DNA of 42,966 bases from Halobacteriales archaeon QS_5_70_15 (lineage in GTDB: Archaea; Halobacteriota; Halobacteria; Halobacteriales; Haloarculaceae): the NCBI GenBank assembly GCA_003022005.1, contig PXRQ01000034.1, positions 1-42,966 on the forward strand. Reading direction: 5' to 3'. Below, in pieces: positions 7,506 through 18,243 of this stretch. The notes below the pieces were generated by a model. It did not search any database. It was not told the DNA's origin and worked only from the letters and a program-made list of their open reading frames with translations. The position numbers and the translations under genes are program-made. The stretch's first letter is position 1; the number at the start of each line of letters is the position of its first letter.

Positions 7506-7913
7506 ATGGCATCGGCTGTCCCGTTCGACCGCGAGACCCTGCTCGACCTCGTGGTCAACGCGATCCCGCTCGGCATCATGCTGTTCTTCATGGCCGTCTT
7601 CCTCCTCGTGAACCCGTTCGGCTCGGACCCGGTCGGGACCGCCATCCAGCTCACCATCATCGGCGTGACGTTCCTCGCGCTGCTCGTCCTCACGTACGTC
7701 TCCGGGAAGGCCATCTCGGAGTCGGAGCGGGAGCTCGAGGAGATGGACCACGCGGCGGTCTCGGAGGCCGTCGGTGCCGGGGACGCCGTCGAGGCCGGAG
7801 CGGACGAGGAGGGTCCCGCCGGGGAACTCGGATCGGGTCCGGGGGCCGACGATACCGGGACCGACGAGGACCCCGAGGCGTCCGAGCGGAACACCGCCGA
7901 GACCGGGAGTTGA
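7506..7913 (+). CDS. DUF6684-like cox-associated membrane protein
   Basis: 135 residues. Two membrane helices (IPLGIMLFFMAVFLLVNPF and LTIIGVTFLALLVLTYVSG) are followed by an acidic, Gly/Ala/Glu-rich disordered tail of about 60 residues. I believe this matches the small haloarchaeal family DUF6684, usually found just upstream of coxA, but this is from memory. A TAACGTCTTA stretch at 7471-7480 lies about 30 bp before the ATG. Size and two-helix topology recall small accessory subunits of terminal oxidases, so a structural role in the aa3 complex is plausible. Confidence 0.7.
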   Translation: MASAVPFDRETLLDLVVNAIPLGIMLFFMAVFLLVNPFGSDPVGTAIQLTIIGVTFLALLVLTYVSGKAISESERELEEMDHAAVSEAVGAGDAVEAGADEEGPAGELGSGPGADDTGTDEDPEASERNTAETGS

Positions 7914-7982
7914 ACGGTCGGACGCCGCGTAAAGAAGGGGTAATCAGTCCCCCGGTCAGCCCCGCGTTTTGCCGGTAGTTTG

Positions 7983-7990
7983 TTTATAAA
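7983..7990 (+). promoter_or_regulatory. TATA box upstream of coxA
   Basis: TTTATAAA stands out in the 142-bp gap before coxA. It predicts a start of transcription near 8013 and a leader of about 40 nt, in contrast to the leaderless arrangement of other genes here. Confidence 0.5.
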
Positions 7991-8055
7991 GACACGGCCG
8001 TCGTCTCCCGGTTCGGAACACAACCTTTCTATGCCCGTGGTCCGGACTGTGGGAC

Positions 8056-9849
<1,794 letters not shown>

Positions 9850-10194
9850 CGCGGTCGATCCCTTCGCGTTCGTTCCGCGGCCGCTTCGTGACACCGTCCG
9901 GAACGTCGGTTCGACCCATCTGACCCTCGTGACCGGGTCGTCGCCGGGGGAACCGGGCCGTCCGGGAGGAGGGTGGCTCTCCGGACGTGACGTCGCACAC
10001 GTGAACGAGTGCCGTCCTCGGGACGGCCCGGTCGGATCCGCCATCTTCAACACCGTGCACGACAGCGACGACACATAGCCGTCAACTGGACGGGTACGCC
10101 GGCGACTCGACGTACCCGCAGGACAACACCGTGGCGTGGCTTCGCCACCACGACCCGGAATACTACGCCGGGTACGAACGTACTGTACGGACAG
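9850..10194 (+). other. 345-bp gap with a possible gene remnant
   Basis: No intact gene. A 7-bp-stem hairpin (CGTCCGG 9959-9965 with CCGGACG 9981-9987) may end coxA transcription. From about 10085 to 10180 one plus frame reads LDGYAGDSTYPQDNTVAWL then RHHDPEYYAGYERT, with protein-like composition and haloarchaeal codon use, but without start or stop of its own. It could be the residue of a lost gene; I do not recognise the family. Confidence 0.35.
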
Positions 10195-11104
10195 ATGTCG
10201 ACGTACAGGGATATTCGGGACCTGGGCCTTCTCGGCCTGCTGTGGGGGACTATCTTTCCGGCTACCGGGATCGGGCTCGCGACGTTCCCACCGCTCCTGT
10301 TGATGGCGTTGCGGTTCGACGTGGCCGGCCTGGTGATGATCGGGTACGTCGTTCGTCTGTGCGAGGACTGGTGGCCACGGTCCCGCGGTGACGCGCTTGC
10401 GATCGTCGCCGGCGGCGTGTTGTGGAGCGCGCTCGGCAACGGGGTCTGGTACATCGGCCAGGACCTGACCACGAGCGTCCTCTCGGGCCTGGCAACGGGG
10501 CTCTCCCGTTCTCACGGCCGGGTTCGCGTGGGTGGTACTCCCCACGGAGCAGCTTCGTCCCCTCTCGGTCGCCGGCCCGGGGATCGGCTTCGTCGGGGCG
10601 GTGGTTATGCTGGTCCCGTCCGGAGCGACGACGTTCACCGGGAGCCTGGTGGGCAAGGCCGTTCTGTTCGGGGGCGCGGGTGGCATCGCGCTGGCGAGCG
10701 TGCTGATCCGATACGTCGACCCGTCACTCTCCAGTCCGGTGCAGACGGCCTGGTCGGCGGCTCTCGGCGCAGTCCTGCTGCACGCCCCGAGCCCGCTCCT
10801 CGGAGAGACGTGGGGTGGCGAGGTGTCGGTGAGCGCCGGCGTGGCAGTCGGGTATCCCGGCGTCGTCTCGACGGTCGGTGCGTATCTGCTCTACTTTTCA
10901 CTGCTCGGGCGCCGGCCCTCGATCGGGGTGACACTCATGATGTATCCGGCGCCGGTCGTTGCCGCGGTAGCCGGATGGCCTCTGTTCGGCGAACCGATCA
11001 CGTCCCCCATGATCGGGGGATCCCTCCTCGTCGTCGGGGGGTTCGCACTGATGAAACGCCGGGAGATCCGGGCAGCACTCACGCGATACGGGATCGTCGA
11101 CTGA
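10195..11104 (+). pseudogene. EamA/DMT-family transporter, frameshifted
   Basis: Two overlapping frames together give a ~303-residue, ten-helix drug/metabolite transporter. The first part (from MSTYRDIRDLGLLGLLWGTIFP to LSGLATGL) and the second (VVLPTEQLRPLSV to ALTRYGIVD) join near 10500-10506, where one surplus base shifts the frame; read across, the sequence continues smoothly as TAGFAWVVLPTEQL. The C-terminal EamA repeat ends in the usual FGEPITSPMIGGSLLVVGG motif. The ATG at 10195 has no clear promoter. Either a recent pseudogene or a one-base sequencing error. Substrate unknown. Confidence 0.75.
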
Positions 11105-11157
11105 CAGCGGCTGTACAGGTCCGATACGAATAGTTCCGTCGAGTAGTACGGCTACTC

Positions 11158-11238
11158 ATACGGTCGTGCGTCGTCTTTTCCCGTCGATACCCGACCCTGT
11201 CCGGGTTATCGCCGGGACATCGTTACGCACGACCGTAT
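11158..11238. repeat. Family-A inverted-repeat element, copy 2
   Basis: 81 bp, the same length as copy 1 and differing from it at only a few bases. It lies between the convergent EamA and fumC genes; its last base belongs to the fumC TGA stop codon (minus strand TGATACGGTCGTGCG). Directly before it is a small hairpin, GAGTAG-N5-CTACTC (11141-11157). Position and fold suit a bidirectional terminator or a 3' UTR structure. Confidence 0.85.
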
Positions 11239-12572
11239 CAGTCCTCGCCGAGGATCCCCGGCCCGGTCATCCTCCGCGGGTCGAGCACCTGGTCGGCCTC
11301 CGCCTCGGTGAGGTAGCCCTCCTCGAGGACGACCTGGCGGACGGTCTTGCCCTCCTCCAGGGCCTGCTTTGCCACCTTCGCCGCGGCGTCGTAGCCGATG
11401 GAGGGGTTGAGCGCGGTGGCGAGCGCCATCGACTGCTCGACCTGTGTCTCCATCCCTGCGCGGTCTGCCTCTAATTTCGCCACGAACTTCTCGGCGAACG
11501 TCTCGGCGGCGTTCGCCAGCAGGTTCGCGGATTCGAGATAGTTGTGCGCGATGACGGGCTTGTAGAGGTTGAGGTCGACCTGTCCCTCCGCTGCGCCCGC
11601 GGAGACGGCCGCGTCGTTGCCGACGACCTGCTTGTGGTCGATCTCGCCCAGGCCGTTCCTGGGGCCGGAGGCGAGCAGCCGGAGGTCGTTGGCGATCTTG
11701 TTCAGGCTCCCGGCGACGGTGCGGAGCGCGCCGTGGGCCTCGCTCATCGCGTCGTGGGCGGCCTGGGCCTCGAAGTGGTCGTCCGCCTCGCGGAACTCGA
11801 TGCCGGTCTCCTCGGAGATGTACGCGGCGGCCGTCGCGGGGAACTCGGGGTGTGTGTTCAGTCCCGTGCCGACCGCGGTCCCGCCGAGCGCGAGTTCCGA
11901 GAGGTGCTCGCGGGTGTTCTCGACCCGCGCGATCCCCTTCTCTACCTGTGCCCGGTAGCCGCCGAACTCCTGGCCCAGGCGCACGGGCGTGGCGTCCTGG
12001 AGGTGGGTGCGGCCGGTCTTGACGACGTCGTCGAACTCGTCGGCCTTCTCGTCGAGGGCGCCGGCGAGCGTCTCCAGGGCGGGCAGGAGGTCCCGCTCGA
12101 CCGCCTCGAGCGCGGCGACGTGCATCGCGGTCGGGATCACGTCGTTGCTCGACTGCCCGAAGTTGACGTGGTCGTTCGGGTGGATCTCTCTCGTACCTAT
12201 CTCGCCGCCGTAGATCTCGGTCGCGCGGTTGGCGATCACCTCGTTGGCGTTCATGTTCGAGGAGGTCCCCGACCCCGTCTGGAAGACGTCGACCGGGAAC
12301 TGGTCGTCGTGCTCGCCGGCGACGACCTCGTCGGCGGCCTCGACGATGCACTCGGCCTCGTCCTCGGGGATCAGCCCGAGGTCGGCGTTGGCTCGCGCGG
12401 CGGCCTTCTTCACCACGCCGAGCGCCCGCACGAACCGGCGCCCGAACGTGATCCCCGAGATGGGGAAGTTCTCGACGGCCCGCTGTGTCTGTGCGCCCCA
12501 GTAGGCGTTCTTCGGTACCCGCATCTCCCCGAGGCTGTCCCGCTCCACGCGGTAGTCTCCGTCGTCGCTCAT
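11238..12572 (-). CDS. fumC: Class II fumarase lacking the catalytic GSS loop
   Basis: 444 residues from MSDDGDYRVERDSLG. Clearly FumC: AYWGAQTQRAVENFPISG, VFQTGSGTSSNMNANEV, HPNDHVNFGQSSNDVIPTA, TGRTHLQDATPVRLGQE and the C-terminal YKPVIAHNYLESANLLA are all present. However, the sequence runs from GPRNGLGEID straight into HKQVVGNDAAVS (junction at about 11636/11637). The expected segment between them, carrying the catalytic serine loop (GSSxMPxKxN) that is the family signature, is absent, about 26 residues, in frame. Family members are about 470 residues, which fits the loss. The product should fold but not have normal fumarase activity. Minus-strand TTTACGCC about 25 bp upstream is the likely TATA box. 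Divergent from ppc. Confidence 0.85.
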   Translation of the reverse strand: MSDDGDYRVERDSLGEMRVPKNAYWGAQTQRAVENFPISGITFGRRFVRALGVVKKAAARANADLGLIPEDEAECIVEAADEVVAGEHDDQFPVDVFQTGSGTSSNMNANEVIANRATEIYGGEIGTREIHPNDHVNFGQSSNDVIPTAMHVAALEAVERDLLPALETLAGALDEKADEFDDVVKTGRTHLQDATPVRLGQEFGGYRAQVEKGIARVENTREHLSELALGGTAVGTGLNTHPEFPATAAAYISEETGIEFREADDHFEAQAAHDAMSEAHGALRTVAGSLNKIANDLRLLASGPRNGLGEIDHKQVVGNDAAVSAGAAEGQVDLNLYKPVIAHNYLESANLLANAAETFAEKFVAKLEADRAGMETQVEQSMALATALNPSIGYDAAAKVAKQALEEGKTVRQVVLEEGYLTEAEADQVLDPRRMTGPGILGED

Positions 12573-12641
12573 GGACGAGGGCAGGCGTGCCAGGGGCGTA
12601 AAGCGTTCCGGATGGGTGCGACTCCCGCGGCTGACCGTTGA

Positions 12642-12661
12642 TTTACTCGAAGCCGTGTAAG
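12642..12661. promoter_or_regulatory. Operator-like site upstream of the ppc TATA box
   Basis: TTTACTCGAAGCCGTGTAAG in the fumC-ppc divergent region, directly upstream of the ppc TATA-like TTACTTTACC (12665-12674). It shares the octamer TTTACTCG with sites at 15364 and 35462, and fits TACT-N7-GTGTA, one mismatch from the TACT-N7/8-GAGTA motif reported for Halobacterium TrmB. Position upstream of TATA would suit activation. Confidence 0.45.
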
Positions 12662-12697
12662 AAGTTACTTTACCGCCTCGGCCGTTCGTGACACTCG

Positions 12698-15341
12698 ATG
12701 ACGGACGACACTGTCCTGCACACCCGGGACGTCGAGCGGGACGTCCGAGAGCTGGGGGCGATGCTCGGCGACGTGATCGAGGCACAGACCTCCCGCTCGG
12801 CGTTCGAACTGGTCGAGTCGGTCCGGAGCGACGCCATCGGCTACCGTCGGGGCGAGATCGAATCGCGGGACGGGGTTCGGCGGACGCTCTCGAACCTCCG
12901 GGGGAGCGAGTCGAGCGTCGTCGCCCGCGCGTTCACGACGTACTTCGAGCTGGTGAACGTCGCCGAGGAGCGCGAGCGGGTCCGCGCGGTCCGCGAGCGC
13001 GAGGCCGCCGGCACGCTCGACGACAGCATCCCGGCGGCGGTTCGAGCCGACGTTCACGGCACACCCGACCGAGGCCCGCCGGAAGACGGTGAAGGCGAAG
13101 CTCCGGAGCGTCGCCCGACAGCTCGAGGAGCTGGACACCCGGCGGCTGTCGTCGGGCGAGGAGCGCGAACTCGAGCGTCGGCTCGAGGCGGAGGTGACGA
13201 GCCTCTGGCAGACCCCGCAGCTCCGCGACCGACAGCCCGAGCCCACCGACGAGGCGCTCAACGTCCAGTGGTACCTCGAGACCACCCTGTTCGACGTGGT
13301 CGGCGACGTGTACGGCCGGCTCGAGCGCGCGCTCGAGGAGCGGTACGACGAGTCGGTCGAGGTGCCGAAGCTGTTCGAGTTCCGCTCGTGGGCCGGATCG
13401 GACCGCGACGGCAACCCCTACGTCACGCCGGAGACGACCGCGGAGACCCTAGAGCGCCAGCGCGAGGTCGTCCTCGGGCGGTACCGCGACGCCCTCGAGC
13501 GGCTCTCGGGCGCCCTCAGCCAGGACGCCCGGCGGGTCTCGGTCGGTCGGGCCGTCGGGGAACGCATCGAGACCCACGGGGAGCGGCTCCCGAACGTGGC
13601 GAGCGAGGCGGAGGAGCGCTACCCGAACGAGCCCTACCGGCGGCTGCTGGAGCTGATGCGCGAGCGGCTCGACCGCGTCGGCGGGATCCGTCCGGGAGGG
13701 TACCCCGACGAGGGGGCGCTGGTCGCCGACCTCGACGCGTTGGCCGAGGACCTCCGGACGAACGGGGCCGAGTCCGTCGCGGCCGCGCACGTCGACCCCC
13801 TCCGCCGCCAGGTCCGCACGTTCGGCTTCTCGCTGGCGAGCCTCGACCTGCGGGACCACCGCGCGAACCACACCGCGGCGGTGAGCGAGGCGCTGGCCCG
13901 CGAGGGCATCGACTACGACGCCATGGACGAGGACGAGCGGGTCGACCTGCTGACCGAGGCGACCCTCGAGGACGACCCCGTGATCGACGTGAGCGACACG
14001 GAGGGGCTCTCGGAGTCGGCCGCGCGCGTGCTCACGCTGTTCGAGCGCACCGCCGACTGGCAGGGCGAGTACGGCGCCGACGCCATCGACACCTACTGCA
14101 TCTCGATGACGGAGGAGCCGTCCCACGTCCTCGAGGTCCTGTTCCTCGCCGACCAGGCCGACGCCGTCGACCTCCCCGGGTACTCGGGGCTGGACGTCGT
14201 GCCGCTGCTGGAGACCGAGTCCGCGCTCGACGGCGCGCGGCGGATCATGGGGACGCTGTTCGAGAACGAGGCGTACGCGGCCGCCCTGGATGCCCGCGGG
14301 GACCTCCAGGAGGTGATGCTCGGCTACTCGGACTCGAACAAGGAGAACGGCTATCTCGCCGCCCAGTGGTCGCTCCACCACAACCAGAAGCGGCTCGCCG
14401 AGATCACCGACGACTACGGGGTGGAACTCCGGCTGTTCCACGGCCGCGGCGGCTCCATCTCGCGGGGCGGCGGCCCGATGAACGACGCGCTGCTGGCGCT
14501 GCCGAACGAGACGGTCACCGGGCAGGTAAAGTTCACGGAGCAGGGCGAGGCCATCGCCGAGAAGTACGCCCAGCCGAGCATCGCTCGCCGGAACGTCGAG
14601 CAGATGCTGAACGCGCAGCTCCGCGCGCGCCACGCCGCGCTCGAGGAGCCGACCGAGCAAGTGGACCCCGAGTGGGTCGAGGCGATGGGGACCGCCGCGG
14701 ACGCCGCCCGGACCGAGTACCGTGACCTCCTCGAGACCGAGGGGTTCGTCCGGTACTTCGAGGGGGCCACCCCCATCACGGTCATCGAGGACCTGAACCT
14801 CGGCTCGCGGCCGGCCTCGCGGAGCGGCGAGCGCACTGTCGAGGACCTCCGGGCCATCCCGTGGGTGTTCTCGTGGACGCAGGCGCGGTGCATCCTCCCC
14901 GGGTGGTACTCGCTCGGCACCGGACTCGGGGCGTACCTCGAGGACGGCGGGGGCCTCGCGGATCTCCGGGACATGTACGAGGCGTGGCCGTTCTTCCGGA
15001 CCACCCTCGACAACGCGGCCATGGCGCTGGCCCGGACGGATCTGGAGATCGCCGCGGAGTACGCCGACGTGGCCGACCCCGAACTGCGCGAGCGGTTCTT
15101 CCCGCGCCTGCGCGAGGAGTACGAGCGGACCGCCGAACTCGTGCTCGGGATCACGGGTCGGGAATCGCTGATCGACCGGGAGTGGCTCGAGGAGAACATG
15201 GAGCGGCGCAACCCGTACGTCGACCCGCTCAACCTCATCCAGGCCCGACTGCTCGACCAGTCACACCTCACCGACGCGGAGCGGCGCACGCTCCGGCTGA
15301 CGGTGAAGGGCATCGCCGCCGGCATGAAGAACACCGGGTGA
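12698..15341 (+). pseudogene. ppc: Phosphoenolpyruvate carboxylase, internal deletion and frameshift
   Basis: Carboxylates PEP to oxaloacetate. The first frame (MTDDTVLHTRDVERDVREL to LDDSIPAAVR) and the second (EPTFTAHPTEARRKTVKAK to the terminal IAAGMKNTG) join at about 13041-13046. Compared with haloarchaeal Ppc as I remember it, roughly 20 residues between LDDS and EPTFTAHPTE are missing, and the missing length is not a multiple of three. All catalytic parts survive beyond the break: His in TAHPTE, FEFRSWAGSDRDGNPYVTP, GYSDSNKENGY, FHGRGGSISRGGGP. As it stands no full-length enzyme can be made from one frame. The junction contains TCGAG, which may be a microhomology remnant. A TATA-like box lies 28 bp before the ATG. 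Confidence 0.85.
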
Positions 15342-15361
15342 CCGCTAGCGACCGTGAAAAA

Positions 15362-15385
15362 TATTTACTCGTAGACGAGTAAATA
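15362..15385. promoter_or_regulatory. Perfect palindromic operator, TrmB-like, upstream of usp
   Basis: TATTTACTCGT-AG-ACGAGTAAATA: 11-bp perfect arms with a 2-nt centre, lying between the ppc stop and the usp TATA box. It contains TACT-CGTAGAC-GAGTA, an exact match to the TACT-N7/8-GAGTA motif reported for Halobacterium TrmB. It is too short of a T-run to be an obvious terminator for ppc, though that is the alternative. Confidence 0.65.
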
Positions 15386-15395
15386 ATGCCGAAGA

Positions 15396-15404
15396 CTTAT
15401 ATAC
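15396..15404 (+). promoter_or_regulatory. TATA box of usp
   Basis: CTTATATAC, centred about 29 bp before the usp ATG and 11 bp after the palindromic operator. A strong archaeal TATA box predicting a leaderless transcript. Confidence 0.7.
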
Positions 15405-15428
15405 CCGCGTCGCCTACTCCGAAGTGAG

Positions 15429-15926
15429 ATGAACGTGAAGAAGCTACTCCTGCCCGTGGGCGGGACGGACTCCGACCGAACCGACGACTTCGTCGAGACC
15501 GTATCGAGCGTCGCCGAACCGGGCGAGACGACCGTCGGACTGCTGCACGTCTTCGACCGAGAGAACTACGCGGATCTGCGCGAGGCGATGAACGTCGACC
15601 CCGACTCGGAGGTCATGCCGGCGACCGTCGCCGAGCGGCGCGCGAGCGTCCGGACGCTCCGGGACGCTCTCGAGGCGCGCGGCTTCGACGTCGTGGTCCT
15701 GGGCGCCCTCGGCGACCGCGCGGACGGCATCGTCCGGGAGGCCGAGGACCGGAACGCCGACCTGATCGTCGTGGGCGGCCGCAAGCGCACGCCGACCGGC
15801 AAGGCCGTCTTCGGATCCGTGGCACAGGACGTCATGCTGAACGCGCCGTGCCCGGTCACCTTCGTCCGCGACGAGACCGGCAAGAACGCCGAGGGGACGC
15901 GCCGTGCGGCCGCGCCGACACGGTAA
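15429..15926 (+). CDS. Universal stress protein (UspA family)
   Basis: 165 residues, single Usp domain. It starts with the usual MNVKKLLLPVGGTDSD strand and ends with the nucleotide-binding region VGGRKRTPTGKAVFGSVAQ and ML-NAPCPVTFVRD. In ATP-binding Usps the glycine loop is G-x2-G-x9-G(S/T); here the first part is modified (GGRKRTPTG) but GS is kept, so ATP binding is likely but not certain. A 20-residue, Ala/Arg-rich tail follows. It has its own strong TATA box and a palindromic operator. A stress protein under a carbon-metabolism-like operator would link it to sugar status (inference). Confidence 0.88.
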   Translation: MNVKKLLLPVGGTDSDRTDDFVETVSSVAEPGETTVGLLHVFDRENYADLREAMNVDPDSEVMPATVAERRASVRTLRDALEARGFDVVVLGALGDRADGIVREAEDRNADLIVVGGRKRTPTGKAVFGSVAQDVMLNAPCPVTFVRDETGKNAEGTRRAAAPTR

Positions 15927-16021
15927 ACGTCGCCGCGCCGTCCCCGCTCGGAAGGTACCGCTGTACTGATTTCCCCTTCTCCGACCGTGCACCGCACCGC
16001 CGAGCGGCGCGTCCGCCCATC

Positions 16022-16097
16022 GCACGGTCGTACGTAGTCCTCCGCCGCCGACAGCCGGTACTTACCCGTGGACGGTGGATCGTTACGCCGACCGTAT
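16022..16097. repeat. Family-A inverted-repeat element, copy 3
   Basis: 76 bp, diverged arms (GCACGGTCGTACGTA; right edge TACGCCGACCGTAT). It lies between the convergent usp and glucokinase genes and its final A pairs into the glucokinase TGA stop (minus strand TGATACGGTCGGCG). Confidence 0.75.
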
Positions 16098-17071
16098 CAG
16101 CCCTCCGCGGATCCCGGTCCCTTCAGCAGCCGTCGGTCGCCGGTCCCCTCGGTCATCGCGCTGGCGAGGGCCCCCTTCACTACCACGTCGTCGCCGAGCG
16201 TCGTCAGCCTGACCTCGGGGATGTTCGACATGACGAGGTCGCCGAGCCGCTCGCGGATCGGATCGAGGACGAGTTCGGTGTTCCTGAGCGCGACGGCACC
16301 GCCGACGTACACCACCAGCGGCGCGTAGGCGTGGACGACCGCCGCGAGGCCGAGCGCGTTCCACTTCGCGAGCCGATCGATCACGACGTCCGCGAGGGGG
16401 TCGCGGCCGGCGGCCGCGAACACGTCCGCCGCGTCGAGGTCGGCGAGCGGGAGGTCCGTCTCGACCTCGAGGGTCGTGTGGAGGTGGCGGGCGTAGCGGG
16501 GGATGTTGTTCCCCGAGCAGTAGGCCTCCCAGTGGCCGTCGATGCCACAGCCGCAGGTCATCCGGCCCTCGTGGTCGACGATGATGTGTCCGACCTCGCC
16601 GGCGTTGCCGTCCCACCCCGAGAGGACGTGTCCGTCGACGCAGACCCCCGCGCCGATGCCCGAGGAGATGGTGAGGTAGGCCATGTCGTCGGGGTTCCGG
16701 TCGGCGTGGAACCGCTCGCCGATGACGCCCGCGTTCGTGTCGTTGTGGAGGTGGATCGGGCCGTCGACGAGGTTGCCGAGGGGGCCGGTCAGCGGGATCC
16801 ACTCCACGTTCGGGAGGTTCGCGGGGTTCTCGACGGCCCCCTCGGCGAGGTCGAGCGGGCCGATGGAGCCGACGCCGACGGCCCGTATCCCGCCCGGCGC
16901 GACGCCCCCCGCGTCGCAGGCCGACCGGAGCGCCTCGAGCACGGCCTCCGTCACGGCGATGCCCGAGTCCCTCGGCGTCGAACGCCTGTCCTGCCCGCGG
17001 ACGGTCCCCTCGTCGTCGGCAACGACCGCTCGTACGTTCGTCGCCCCCAGATCCACGCCCGCGTAGGCCAT
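16097..17071 (-). CDS. ROK-family glucokinase
   Basis: 324 residues. Phosphorylates glucose (or a related sugar) with ATP in the cytoplasm. N-terminal phosphate-binding motif GVDLGATNVRAVV; catalytic Asp in HNDTNAGVIGE; GIGAGVCVDG; and the ROK zinc signature EVGHIIVDHEGRMTCGCG followed by GHWEAYCSG, where the third usual Cys is His. A second phosphate/adenosine motif is seen in VVYVGGAVALR. Minus-strand TTAAGT at about 17095-17103 is a likely TATA box 27 bp before the ATG. Its products feed the alpha-glucosidase region nearby. N-acetylmannosamine or fructose kinase activity is a less likely alternative. Confidence 0.85.
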   Translation of the reverse strand: MAYAGVDLGATNVRAVVADDEGTVRGQDRRSTPRDSGIAVTEAVLEALRSACDAGGVAPGGIRAVGVGSIGPLDLAEGAVENPANLPNVEWIPLTGPLGNLVDGPIHLHNDTNAGVIGERFHADRNPDDMAYLTISSGIGAGVCVDGHVLSGWDGNAGEVGHIIVDHEGRMTCGCGIDGHWEAYCSGNNIPRYARHLHTTLEVETDLPLADLDAADVFAAAGRDPLADVVIDRLAKWNALGLAAVVHAYAPLVVYVGGAVALRNTELVLDPIRERLGDLVMSNIPEVRLTTLGDDVVVKGALASAMTEGTGDRRLLKGPGSAEG

Positions 17072-17126
17072 GTTCCAGCGGCCGGCCGGGGCCCACTTAA
17101 CTTGCCAGATTCACTCGCGGCCGGGT

Positions 17127-17204
17127 GTCCGGTCGTGCGTAACGATTACGCCGTCGATCTAGCGATGCCGGTCGCCCCCGACAGAGGACCATGCACGATC
17201 GTAT
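17127..17204. repeat. Family-A inverted-repeat element, copy 4
   Basis: 78 bp (left arm GTCCGGTCGTGCGTA, right arm GCACGATCGTAT). Unlike copies 2 and 3 it sits between two genes of the same direction, just downstream of the zinc-ribbon gene, whose TGA stop overlaps the element's edge, and upstream of the glucokinase promoter. Confidence 0.75.
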
Positions 17205-18045
17205 CAGTCCCCGAACGTGAACAGCCGGGCGTCACAGTCCGGACAGTAGAGCACGTCCGCCGGCTCCTCCTTCGGGCCGCCACAGCAGGCGGCGGCGGTC
17301 GTCGTCTCCTCGAGCGCCGCGCCGCAGTCCGGACACGTCTCGAGGAACGTCCGGAGCGCGGCGGCGGCCGCGAGGAGAGCCACGTCCGCCCGGCGATCCC
17401 GACGCTGCCGTCGCCGAGCACCACCCACTCCCCGTGCTCGCCGCTCACGGCGTCGGCCTCGTCCGCACGGGCGACCTCGTGGACCGCATCGGCGAGCGCC
17501 CCGGTGTCGAGTTCGGCGAGGTCGGCCGTCTCGGCCTCCCACTCCTCACGGAACCCGGGGTCGGGCGCGACCCGCTCCCGGTCGACGACCACGACGCCGG
17601 ACTCGACCAGCGCCGACAGGACCTCCTCGCCGCCGGGTTCGACGCCGTCGCCGAGCCCGTCCGGCTCCGAGACGGGGCTCGGGGTCCCTTCCCCCGTCCG
17701 CCCGTCCTCTCCCGGTTCGGTGCCCGTTCCCGGCTCGGCGATCGCCTCCCCCGGCGGTTCGCGACCGGGCACGTCGTGGTCGAACGGGTCGTACGGGAGC
17801 GGGAGCGCGGCGACCAGCCGGGGGGCGACCCACGGCGTCCCCGGGAGGACGTACCCCCGGAGGTAGACGAGTGCCGTGCCGGCGAGGAGCACTGGAAGGG
17901 CGGCGAGGCGTCGCCGTCGGGCGACCGCGAGCGCGGCTCCGAGGACGAGGACGGCGTTCGCGACGGTACACGGCCAGCAGCGCCGCTCGCCCGTGTGCTC
18001 CGGACGGCGGAGGGTGTGGACGAGTTGGTCGGTGGAGAGGCCCAT
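17204..18045 (-). pseudogene. Membrane protein with C-terminal zinc ribbon, frameshifted
   Basis: Starts MGLSTDQLVHTLRRPEHTGE with a CWPC motif, followed by two hydrophobic segments (CTVANAVLVLGAALAVA and LAALPVLLAGTALVYLRGY), then an acidic soluble middle (about residues 90-210). The frame ends early, but in the next frame the sequence continues as ADVALLAAAAALRTFLETC and then a CPDCG ... YCPDCDARLFTFGD zinc ribbon ending at the TGA within the repeat. Total length 842 bp, so one or two bases are off near 17380-17400. I do not recognise a function; four-Cys ribbons like this often mediate protein contacts. Could be a sequencing error rather than a real break. Confidence 0.65.
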
Positions 18046-18243
18046 CGGGTGGTGGTATCGCTCGGGGGCCGATGAGCGTTCCGGGACGGCTGTGGTCGAT
18101 GGTGGGTTGCTCCGAACGGAACGACGATCGGTGGTCCCGACTTCCCTCACAGAACCCGGACACATCCGCTATCATCCAGGGGGTTGAAGCACGACGAGCG
18201 GCTTCCCCGACGCGTGAGCGACACCGAAGGAGGAGCCCCGGAG

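Noticed and set aside
9850..10194. Attachment site or integrated element between coxA and EamA
   Set aside because: No tRNA, integrase or flanking direct repeats were found.
15362..15385. Intrinsic terminator of ppc
   Set aside because: The hairpin is AT-rich with 2-nt loop and is not followed by a T-run; its exact TACT-N7-GAGTA match and position before a TATA box favour an operator, though a terminator is not excluded.
15848..17866. 672-codon plus-strand frame opposite the glucokinase
   Set aside because: Shadow of the ROK gene and zinc-ribbon gene; low-complexity and crosses two repeat elements.
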